A program made the position numbers and the translations under genes. A model generated the notes under the pieces. That model saw only the letters and a list, made by a program, of their open reading frames with translations, ran no database searches and was not told the DNA's origin. A DNA stretch of 7,917 bases from Burkholderiales bacterium (lineage in GTDB: Bacteria > Pseudomonadota > Gammaproteobacteria > Burkholderiales > CAIKXV01), in assembly GCA_019751575.1 (NCBI GenBank), contig JAIENF010000556.1:1-7917 (forward strand), read 5' to 3'. Of the stretch, positions 1 through 5,449 are shown in pieces (the stretch's first letter is position 1; every line of letters starts with the position of its first letter).

Positions 1-113
1 TCGAGGCCGACAGCCAGGCGTGGCGCAACCCGACCGACACCCGCGACATGCACTACAACAAGGCGACGCCCTTCAGCGACAAGTTCGCGTTGCGCTTCGT
101 GCGGCCGCGCTAG
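1..113 (+). CDS. 3' end of an unrecognised + strand gene
   Basis: An open frame enters from the left edge and ends at TAG (111-113), giving 36 readable residues that finish in FALRFVRPR. The visible part is polar and basic, with no membrane segment or motif I recognise, so no function is given. It converges on the minus-strand array: only 22 bases separate its stop from the stop of the selenoprotein gene at 136. Its last codons form the left arm of a GC-rich hairpin (101-126). It ends in TAG, whereas all nine minus-strand genes end in TGA. The frame is inferred from the absence of earlier stops and from position, so a chance open frame of this length cannot be fully excluded. Confidence 0.5.
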   Translation, partial: EADSQAWRNPTDTRDMHYNKATPFSDKFALRFVRPR

Positions 114-126
114 CGAGCGCCGCCGC
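101..126. terminator. GC-rich hairpin between convergent genes
   Basis: Arms 101-111 and 116-126 pair over 11 positions with a single C-C mismatch, around the loop AGCG (112-115). The hairpin includes the TAG stop of the + strand gene and lies 9 bases beyond the end of the selenoprotein gene. Neither side has the T-run of a classical intrinsic terminator. It may be a transcription end point or RNA-stabilising structure for both convergent transcripts, or only a GC-rich coincidence. Confidence 0.35.
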
Positions 127-135
127 ACGAAGGCT

Positions 136-663
136 TCAGGCGACGAGCTGCTTCACCAGCGCGTCGACTTCCTTCAGCGTCACTTCGCGCATCTCGTCAT
201 CGCTGAGGTTGCTGATCGGATGCGGCAGTTCGATGTAGGGATGGCCGGCCATGCCCTTCGACCGGAACTGGAAGATGCAGGCGTTGCGGAAAGCCTGGGT
301 GATGATCACGGTCGCGGGGATGCCGCGTTTCTCGAATTCCACGGTGTCGTGCACACTGCACAACGTGCAGGACCCTCACCCACCGACGGCAGCGACGGCC
401 AGGTGGGCCTCCTGCGCGAGCTCGTCGATCAGCTGGTCGCTGGCCGGCTTGGAGTAATGCTCCTTGCGCCGGATGATCACCTTGGCCACGCCGTGGCGAT
501 CGCGCAGCACCTGCGCGATCGTCTCCAGGATCAGGCTGCCCTGCTCCTTGGTGTTGTCGATCATCGCGACGACCTTGCCGGCGAGGTCCATCGGGCGCGG
601 TGCGAGGGCGACCGGCGGTCGGTTGCCGCCGGCGGTCGGGTCGATGAAGGGCAGTTCGTTCAT
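136..663 (-). CDS. UGSC-family selenoprotein, read through an in-frame UGA
   Basis: This is a 175-aa protein if UGA 376-378 is read as selenocysteine. It starts at ATG 663, with GGAGG upstream at about 9 nt spacing, and ends at UGA 136-138. Residues 1-95 and 97-175 lie in one frame without a shift. The codon falls at Sec96 in GGUGSCTLC, giving U96-x-x-C99-x-x-C102, followed by FEKRGIPATVII, which looks like a strand after a redox turn. The preceding HLAVAAVGG suggests a buried beta strand ending at the active site, as in a Rossmann-like fold. There is no signal peptide or membrane segment, so it is probably cytosolic. The UGSC motif matches a selenoprotein family known from bacterial and metagenomic surveys; the biochemical role is unknown to me. 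It is the last gene of the array, 28 nt after the second paralogue. Ordinary gene calling would give a 95-aa protein and lose the C-terminal half. The alternative is a nonsense mutation, disfavoured by the motif and the hairpin. Confidence 0.88.
346..364 (-). promoter_or_regulatory. Bacterial SECIS-like hairpin
   Basis: Read on the minus strand, GTTGTGCA (364-357) pairs with TGCACGAC (353-346) over all 8 positions, one being a G-U wobble, around the loop GTG (356-354). The loop begins 20 nt after the UGA, inside the roughly 16-37 nt range accepted for bacterial SECIS elements, and starts with the G-U that SelB typically reads. A competing stem, CTGCAC/GTGCAG around GTT (370-356), places its loop only 12 nt after the UGA and is less typical. 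The assignment is by hand-folding only. Confidence 0.7.
376..378 (-). other. Selenocysteine UGA codon (Sec96)
   Basis: The in-frame TGA is flanked by GGT GGG before and GGG TCC TGC after, reading G-G-U-G-S-C. It sits between two coding halves that both look conserved, and a SECIS-like hairpin begins within 12 nt. A resolving cysteine lies three residues downstream (C99) and another three beyond that (C102), the usual layout for a selenol that forms a selenenyl sulfide. Decoding needs selA, selB, selC and selD elsewhere in the genome; none is in this window. Confidence 0.87.
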
Positions 664-691
664 GGTTCGCTTCCTCCGATGGGGGTTCGAT

Positions 692-1717
692 TCATTGGCC
701 GGGAACGGCATAGGCGCCGTGCACCGCGCGGCTGCCGCCGCTCCAGCCATGGCAGATCGCCGTGCAGGGTCCCCAGCCGCCAGCAACGATCAGTTGCAGG
801 TCGACCGGGTCCTTCAGTGTCGGGACGAAACAGGCATCGTCGTCCGGGTCGACCGCGATCGGGAACTGCAGGGCGCGCTCGCGCCGCCAGTTTCCGCCGC
901 GCTTCAGGTCGCCGACCGTGCGGCCGGCGCGTTCGACCAGCCAGCGGTGCACGTCGGCACGGCCCATGCCGGCCTGCGCACAGATGGTCGCATGCTGCGG
1001 GCCCATCGCAACCACCATGTCCGAGCGCGCGTGCATGTTCCATGAACCGAGTGCGGCCATGCCGTCGGCGATGCCGGTCAGCAGCCGCTCGGGCTCCTGG
1101 CTCACGTCGTCGAAATGCAGGCGCGGGCTCTCCACCATGGCGCAGGTGATCACGTCCTGCTCCGGCGCATAGCCCTTCGACACGGCGAGGCTCTCCCAGG
1201 GGCTGCGTGCGGTGTTCTCCGTGATGCAGGCGGTGTAGCGCATCGGTGTCGCGAAGATGGTCGCCGATGCAATGCCGGCCATGCCGCCACCGAGGTTGAG
1301 CAGCATCAGCCGGATCGCCCGTCCGATGGTCGCGTTCGCGCGGAAGCCGGGCCCGAAGCAGCCGTTGCTGCCATTGAGGCCGATCTTCGCGGCATGCGGG
1401 CCGTTGACGATCATCAGCGGTGCGACGCCATGCATCGTGCCCTGCACGCCGTTCAGGTTGAACGCGTCGCGCAGGATCAGCGGCAGCGCGCCGAGCACCA
1501 CCGGCAGGTACTCGGGGCGGCAACCGGCCATCAGCGCATGGATCGCCGCGATGCGCACCGTGACCGGCTCCATCGCCGGCGGCACGCGGCCGATCGGCTC
1601 GTCGACGTCGCGTCCGGCCGCGGCGAGGAACGGGGCCAGGCGCGCCTCGGTGGGCGTCACCACGGGCAGCCCGTCGGACCACGGCTTCTCGAGGAAGAAT
1701 TCGAATTCGTCGATCAC
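692..1717 (-). CDS. Conserved ~340-aa protein, paralogue A (next to selenoprotein)
   Basis: The protein has 341 aa from GTG 1717. I do not recognise a named function. It aligns without large gaps to the gene upstream (1749-2777), about two thirds identical by eye. Shared blocks are KPWSDGLPVVTPT (11-23), a long centre from NGVQGTMHGVAPLMIVNGPH (89-108) to FRANATIGRAIR (125-136), TACxTEN (163-168), DVITCAMVESPR (188-199) and GGSRAVHG near the C terminus. Five cysteines are conserved in both (66, 120, 164, 192, 246); C296, C318 and C322 occur only here. There is no signal peptide, so it is probably cytosolic. The GTG start matches the length of the paralogue and has AGGGAAGGGA just upstream; an in-frame ATG at 1771 would add 18 residues and overlap the previous gene. 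Position suggests it works with the selenoprotein as partner or enzyme subunit. The C-terminal GGWGPCT (313-319) resembles the selenoprotein's GGUGSCT. Confidence 0.85.
   Translation of the reverse strand: MIDEFEFFLEKPWSDGLPVVTPTEARLAPFLAAAGRDVDEPIGRVPPAMEPVTVRIAAIHALMAGCRPEYLPVVLGALPLILRDAFNLNGVQGTMHGVAPLMIVNGPHAAKIGLNGSNGCFGPGFRANATIGRAIRLMLLNLGGGMAGIASATIFATPMRYTACITENTARSPWESLAVSKGYAPEQDVITCAMVESPRLHFDDVSQEPERLLTGIADGMAALGSWNMHARSDMVVAMGPQHATICAQAGMGRADVHRWLVERAGRTVGDLKRGGNWRRERALQFPIAVDPDDDACFVPTLKDPVDLQLIVAGGWGPCTAICHGWSGGSRAVHGAYAVPGQ
1381..1464. repeat. Near-identical 84-nt block shared by the tandem paralogues
   Basis: These 84 bases match 2426-2509 with only three differences (offsets 11, 41 and 76). 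The block codes for the FN(L/M)NGVQGTMHGVAPLMIVNGPHAAKI-like core of both paralogues. It marks a tandem gene duplication; the match is higher here than elsewhere in the genes, through protein constraint, gene conversion, or both. Confidence 0.8.
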
Positions 1718-1731
1718 TGCATCCCTTCCCT
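1718..1731 (-). promoter_or_regulatory. Ribosome binding site deciding the GTG start of paralogue A
   Basis: The minus strand reads AGGGAAGGGATGCA directly before GTG 1717. The purine run is a good Shine-Dalgarno match at normal spacing, and this start gives the protein the same length as its tandem paralogue. The ATG inside this stretch (1722-1720) is out of frame. Confidence 0.5.
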
Positions 1732-1748
1732 GCGCAATTGCGTCGACA

Positions 1749-2777
1749 TCAGTCGGTACGGTAGGTGCCATGCACCGCGCGGCTGCCACCGCCCCAGCCA
1801 TGCGCGACCGCGCTGACCGGGCCCCATCCGCCGGCGACCATCAGGTGCAGGTCGCGTGCATCCTTGATCACCGGCACGAAGGCGGCATCGTCGGCCGGGT
1901 CCACGCCGATCTTCCGCGCCCGCTCGTCGCGCCAGTTGCCGCCACGGCGCATGTCCGAGACCTTCATGCCGGCATTGGCCAGCAGCCATTCGTGCACCCG
2001 CGCCCGCGGCCATCCGGCACGCTCGCAGACCGTCGCCTGCTCCGGTCCCATCACCACCACCATGTCCGAGCGCACATGCATGTTCCAGCTGCTCATCGCA
2101 GCCATCGTGTCGGCGATGCCGGTCAGCAGCCGCACCGGCTCCTGGCTCACGTCGTCATAGCAGAGCCTCGGGCTCTCGACCATCGCGCAGGTGATCACGT
2201 CCTCGTCCGCGCGGTAGCCGCGCGAGACCGCGAGCGTCTCCCACGGACTGCGTTCCGTGTTCTCGGTCCAGCAGGCGGTATAGCGCTGCGGCGTGGACAG
2301 CACCGTCGCCGACGCGAGGCCCGGCACGCCGCCACCCAGGTTGAGCAGGATCAGCCGGATCGCCCGCCCGATCGTCGCGTTCGCGCGGAAACCCGGCCCG
2401 AGGCAGCCGTTGCCGCCATGCAGCCCGATCTTCGCCGCATGCGGGCCGTTGACGATCATCAGCGGCGCGACGCCATGCATCGTGCCCTGCACGCCGTTCA
2501 TGTTGAACGGCTCCTGCAGGATCAGCGAAAGGCCACCGAGCACGACCGGAAGGTAGTCCGGCCGGCAGCCCGCCATCACCGCGTGGAGCGCGACATCGCG
2601 CACCGTGGCGATGTTCATCGCGGGCGGCACCGGCCCGATCACTTCAGCGGGATCGCGCCGCGTGCCGCCGAGCATCCAGTCGAGTCGCGCCTGCGTCGGC
2701 GTCACCACCGGCAGGCCGTCGCTCCACGGCTTGTCGAAGAAGAACTCGAACGGGTCGAGCTCCCCGTCCCTGCTCAT
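1749..2777 (-). CDS. Conserved ~340-aa protein, paralogue B
   Basis: The protein has 342 aa, unrecognised, and is a tandem paralogue of the gene at 692-1717. It begins MSRDGELDPFEFFFDKPW and carries the same blocks: KPWSDGLPVVTPT (16-28), the central NGVQGTMHGVAPLMIVNGPH (94-113), GNGCLGPGFRANATIGRAIR (122-141), TACWTENTERSPW (167-179), DVITCAMVESPR (193-204), GGSRAVHG near the end. Conserved cysteines are 71, 125, 169, 197 and 251. Glycine-rich, Asn/His-rich central blocks suggest a ligand or cofactor site, but no named motif is seen. There is no leader peptide. Its ATG overlaps the stop of the Bug receptor gene as ATGA (2774-2777) with no clear Shine-Dalgarno site, implying translational coupling. 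The C-terminal motif is GGWGPVSA, without the cysteine found in paralogue A. It ends 31 nt before paralogue A. The two may form a hetero-oligomer, or handle different substrates. Confidence 0.87.
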   Translation of the reverse strand: MSRDGELDPFEFFFDKPWSDGLPVVTPTQARLDWMLGGTRRDPAEVIGPVPPAMNIATVRDVALHAVMAGCRPDYLPVVLGGLSLILQEPFNMNGVQGTMHGVAPLMIVNGPHAAKIGLHGGNGCLGPGFRANATIGRAIRLILLNLGGGVPGLASATVLSTPQRYTACWTENTERSPWETLAVSRGYRADEDVITCAMVESPRLCYDDVSQEPVRLLTGIADTMAAMSSWNMHVRSDMVVVMGPEQATVCERAGWPRARVHEWLLANAGMKVSDMRRGGNWRDERARKIGVDPADDAAFVPVIKDARDLHLMVAGGWGPVSAVAHGWGGGSRAVHGTYRTD

Positions 2778-3766
2778 TGCGCGGAGAGTTTGGCGGCCTT
2801 CACCACCTTGGTGTAGCGCGCGATCTCGCCCTCGATGAAGCGGCGGAAGTCTGCCGGGCTGTTCGACATCGGGTCGGCGCCGAGCTTCACCAGCGCGGCG
2901 GCGTTCTTCGGGTCGGCCACCAGCCGGGCGATCTCCTTGGCCAGCCGGTCGACGATCTCGCGCGGCGTGCCCGCCGGCGCCAGCAGCCCATACCACTGGG
3001 TGACCTGGAAATCATTGATGGACTCTGCGATCGCCGGCACGTCCTTGATGGTCCGCTTCAGCCCCGTGGTGGCGAGGATGCGCATGCGGCCCTGCTGCGC
3101 GAACGGAACGACCGCCGGACCGGTGCCATACAGCATGGTCGCCTCGCCCGACAGCACCGCCACCACCGCCGGGCCGTTGCCCTTGTAGGGCACATGGAGC
3201 ACGTTGATTCCGCCGAGCAGGTTGAGCAGTTCGCCAGCGAGGTGCGGGCCGCCGAGCGCGCCGCTCGACGCGAAGCTCAGCTCGCCCGGACGCTTCTTCG
3301 CCAGTGCGATCAGGTCCTTCAGGTTCTTCACCGGCAGCGACGGATGCACGGTCAGGATGTAGTCGGAGGTCGCGATCAGGCTGATCGGCGCGAGGTCGCG
3401 CAACGGGTCGTAGGGCAGCTTCGGATTGGACGCAGGCAGGATCGCCAGCGGCGCGACGTTGCCCAGCACCAGCGTGTAGCCGTCGGCGGGCGCCTTGCTG
3501 GCGACTTCGGTGCCGATCTGGCCGCTGGCGCCGGGGCGCGTGTCCACGACGAAGGTCTGGCCGAGCTGTTCGCTCAGCGCATTGGTCGCGATCCGGCCGA
3601 CCGCGTCGGTGCCGCCACCCGGCGGGTACGGAAAGATCACGCGGACGGGCTTCACCGGCCAGGCCTGCGCGAGCGCCATCGAGGGCACGAGGGCCGCGCC
3701 GGCGAATGCCAGTGCGAGCAGCGGCAGGCGGGATGCGGCTCGGGGTGTTGCTTGCAGGTGCTTCAT
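2774..3766 (-). CDS. Bug/TctC-family periplasmic solute-binding protein
   Basis: The protein has 330 aa, the usual length for the family. It has an N-terminal signal peptide: basic start MKHLQATPRAASR, hydrophobic LPLLALAFAGAALV, and a likely cleavage after ALA near residue 33. The mature protein opens WPVKPVRVIFPYPPGGGTD (36-54), the signature that contacts the ligand carboxylate in Bug proteins. Other family features are GQTFVVDTRPGASGQIG (69-85), VASKAPADGYTLVLG, LPYDPLRDLAPISL and VPYKGNGPA (192-200). Family members bind small carboxylates, amino acids or related compounds in the periplasm for TTT-type uptake or sensing; many in Burkholderiales are orphans, as here, where no TctA/TctB gene is seen. 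The ATG at 3766 follows AGGAGG at good spacing. It is translationally coupled to paralogue B, so the ligand it captures is a likely substrate or effector of the downstream proteins. Ligand identity cannot be read from sequence. Confidence 0.95.
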   Translation of the reverse strand: MKHLQATPRAASRLPLLALAFAGAALVPSMALAQAWPVKPVRVIFPYPPGGGTDAVGRIATNALSEQLGQTFVVDTRPGASGQIGTEVASKAPADGYTLVLGNVAPLAILPASNPKLPYDPLRDLAPISLIATSDYILTVHPSLPVKNLKDLIALAKKRPGELSFASSGALGGPHLAGELLNLLGGINVLHVPYKGNGPAVVAVLSGEATMLYGTGPAVVPFAQQGRMRILATTGLKRTIKDVPAIAESINDFQVTQWYGLLAPAGTPREIVDRLAKEIARLVADPKNAAALVKLGADPMSNSPADFRRFIEGEIARYTKVVKAAKLSAQ

Positions 3767-3866
3767 GGACTTCCTCCTGGCAGGTCTCTGGATGCGGTGT
3801 CGATCGTCGTGGTCGCGATCGTTCGGGCGACGAAGTTTACCTGCGAACCCGCCGTGCGCGCCGCCC
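3767..3866. other. 97-nt gap inside the array, with paired CGATCG
   Basis: This is the longest non-coding stretch between genes of the array and the only plausible place for an internal promoter or operator. CGATCG occurs at 3801-3806 and 3816-3821, both followed by T on the + strand. They can be read as direct repeats 15 nt apart or as arms of a 6-bp hairpin. No T-run follows and no convincing -35/-10 pair is seen; TAAACT (3839-3834, minus strand) has no partner. The Shine-Dalgarno site of the Bug receptor lies at its left end. Confidence 0.25.
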
Positions 3867-4538
3867 TCAGCCCTCGACGTGGTTGGCGGGGTCGGCCGTG
3901 AAACGCTGGAAAGCCGGGCGCTGCACCAGCTCTGCATACCAGCGTTCGATGTTCGGGAACGGCGGCCGCACCGGCTCGAGCAGCACCCACCGATGCACGC
4001 GGATGCCGATCGGGATGTCGCCGAAGGTGAAACGGTCGCCCACCATGAAGCGGCTGCGCGCGAGCTGGGCCTCGACGATCTCGAGCCGCTTGTCGAATGC
4101 CGCCCGTGCCTTCGCCAGGTTGTCTGCGCTGCGCTGCTCCGGCGGCAGCCGCACAAGCTCCATCACCAGTTCATGCTGCGGCGGCAGCAGTTCGTTGTTC
4201 TCGAAGTCCTGCCAGCGGGTCGCCGAGGCGAAGGTGCGCACGTCGTTGCCGTACATCGCCTCCGGCGCATACTGCATCACCAGGTACCTGCAGATCGCGT
4301 TCGACTCCCAGAGCACGTAGCCCTCGTCGTCGATGGTCGGGATGCGACCGTTCGGATTGCGTGCCCGGTACTCGGGGGTATCGACGACGCCGAACGGCAC
4401 GTTGCCCTTCGCGACATGGCCGCCCGGGCCCATCACGCCACTGGCCAGCAGGAACTCGAACTCGATGCCGACCTCGGCAAGCGTCCACAGCACCTTCTGC
4501 GTGCGGTTGGAGGTCAGGCGTCCCCATAGTTTCAGCAT
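3867..4538 (-). CDS. Glutathione S-transferase family protein
   Basis: The protein has 223 aa and is full length for a cytosolic bacterial GST. The N-terminal thioredoxin-like domain starts MLKLWGRLTSNRTQKVLW, where Ser10 is the likely residue activating the glutathione thiol (beta/theta-like type). NPNGRIPTIDDEGYVLWESN (61-80) contains the cis-Pro region (IP, 67-68) and the Glu-Ser pair (78-79) that binds the gamma-glutamyl group. The all-helical C-terminal domain carries the folding motif TFGDIPIG (171-178), with Asp174 as N-cap. Its ATG overlaps the end of the flavoprotein gene by 7 nt (4532-4538), with AAGGAG inside that gene as ribosome site. It likely conjugates glutathione to, or removes it from, an intermediate of the pathway; isomerase or reductive roles are equally possible in this family. 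The residues around 33-52 form a longer loop than in many GSTs (GVMGPGGHVAKGN). Confidence 0.92.
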   Translation of the reverse strand: MLKLWGRLTSNRTQKVLWTLAEVGIEFEFLLASGVMGPGGHVAKGNVPFGVVDTPEYRARNPNGRIPTIDDEGYVLWESNAICRYLVMQYAPEAMYGNDVRTFASATRWQDFENNELLPPQHELVMELVRLPPEQRSADNLAKARAAFDKRLEIVEAQLARSRFMVGDRFTFGDIPIGIRVHRWVLLEPVRPPFPNIERWYAELVQRPAFQRFTADPANHVEG

Positions 4539-5449
4539 TCCAGCGACTCCTTCACGAAGCGCGCGGCTATCGCCGCATCCGCAATTGCATCGACCAGCCG
4601 CCCGCCGTAGCCGGCACGCACGGCCCCGATTGCATGTACGCCCGGCATCGACGTGGCCAGGCGGTCGTCCACCAGGATCGCGCCGGCGGCGTCCACCGGC
4701 AGCCCGGTCCAGCCGCTGTTCGGCACCAGGCCGACGCAGGGATAGACCGCACGCGCCTGCAGCCGCGCGGTGCCGCCCGGCCCGGTGACCTGCACCGCCT
4801 CGATGCCGTCCTCGCCCTCGATCGCCGTCACCGTGGACTGCCAGCGGATCGACAGCGCGCCCTCGCGGCCCGCGAACGCCTGGTCGAACACCGCCTGCAC
4901 CGCAGGCCGCGCACGGAACGTCGTGCCCCGGTGCACGACATGGACGGTGCGCGCATAGTGGGCCAGCACGGCGGCTTCCTGCAGCGCGCTGTCGCCGCCG
5001 CCCACCACGACGACGTCGGCGCCCTTGACCAGCGGTCCGTCGCAGTCGGCGCAATGCGACAGGCCGCGGTCGACATACGCGTCCTCGCCTGCGACGCCGA
5101 GCGGGCGACGCGATGCACCGGACGCGACGATCACGCAGCGCGCGCGGTGGCTGCCGGCATCGGTGTGCAGCAGCACGCCGGCGGAGTCGGCTTCGATCCC
5201 GGTCGCGCAACCGCCCAGGCTTTCGACGCCGGCGTCGGCGGCTTCGGTGATCCACTGCGTCGCGAGGTCGCTGCCGGAACAGGCTTCACCGCCCTCGCCC
5301 GGCCAGTCGATCAGTTCATTGATGCTGGTCACCAGCCCGCCGAACATCATCTGCTCGACGGTGCCGGTGCGCAGCCCCGCGCGCGCGCAGTCGCGTGCCG
5401 CCGCGAGGCCGGCGATGCCTTCTCCAACCACGATCACGTCGAAGCTCAT
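4532..5449 (-). CDS. Thioredoxin-reductase-like FAD/NAD(P)H oxidoreductase
   Basis: The protein has 305 aa, the size of low-molecular-weight bacterial thioredoxin reductase. The FAD motif is VVGEGIAG (7-14) with acidic E32 ending the second strand. MMFGGLVTSINELIDWPG (35-52) corresponds to the GGQL...NYPG segment of TrxB. The redox pair is CADC (133-136) in HCADCDGP. The second nucleotide motif is VVVGGGDSA (147-155), and HRGTTFRA (173-180) replaces the typical HRR-x-x-x-RA. The usual Ala-Gly-Asp near the C terminus is replaced: GVHAIGAVRAGYGGRLVDA (270-288) has Ala276 where Asp normally contacts FAD, and RL in place of RQ. It ends in a C-terminal Cys (305). It should reduce a disulfide or selenenylsulfide partner using NAD(P)H; no thioredoxin is encoded in the window, so the partner may be the selenoprotein or an outside thioredoxin. 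Its start overlaps the previous stop as ATGA, with GGAGGT upstream. Confidence 0.9.
   Translation of the reverse strand: MSFDVIVVGEGIAGLAAARDCARAGLRTGTVEQMMFGGLVTSINELIDWPGEGGEACSGSDLATQWITEAADAGVESLGGCATGIEADSAGVLLHTDAGSHRARCVIVASGASRRPLGVAGEDAYVDRGLSHCADCDGPLVKGADVVVVGGGDSALQEAAVLAHYARTVHVVHRGTTFRARPAVQAVFDQAFAGREGALSIRWQSTVTAIEGEDGIEAVQVTGPGGTARLQARAVYPCVGLVPNSGWTGLPVDAAGAILVDDRLATSMPGVHAIGAVRAGYGGRLVDAIADAAIAARFVKESLEC

Noticed and set aside
136..363. Separate 75-aa gene starting at TTG 363
   Set aside because: It is in frame with, and directly follows, the UGA of the upstream half. The UGSC motif spans the junction, so it is better read as the C-terminal half of one selenoprotein.
376..378. 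UGA as a plain nonsense mutation making a pseudogene
   Set aside because: The UGA falls exactly on the Sec position of a known motif, with Cys at the expected spacing, a SECIS-like hairpin, and no other damage in either half.
376..378. Global UGA reassignment (for example UGA read as Trp)
   Set aside because: Nine minus-strand genes here end at UGA at sensible family lengths, and Trp is coded by TGG throughout.
692..1801. Longer starts for paralogue A at ATG 1801 or ATG 1771
   Set aside because: Both would overlap the coding end of paralogue B and add residues with no counterpart in it; GTG 1717 has a good ribosome site and matching length. ATG 1771 remains possible.
1257..2816. 519-codon + strand open frame antisense to the two paralogues
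   Set aside because: Arg/His/Ala/Pro-rich translation with no motifs, opposite two clearly conserved proteins; a typical high-GC shadow. The same holds for the 555-codon frame at 4097-5764 and the 374-codon frame at 2777-3901.
3834..3862. Sigma-70 promoter before the Bug receptor (TAAACT as -10)
   Set aside because: No acceptable -35 element at 16-18 nt spacing on the minus strand.
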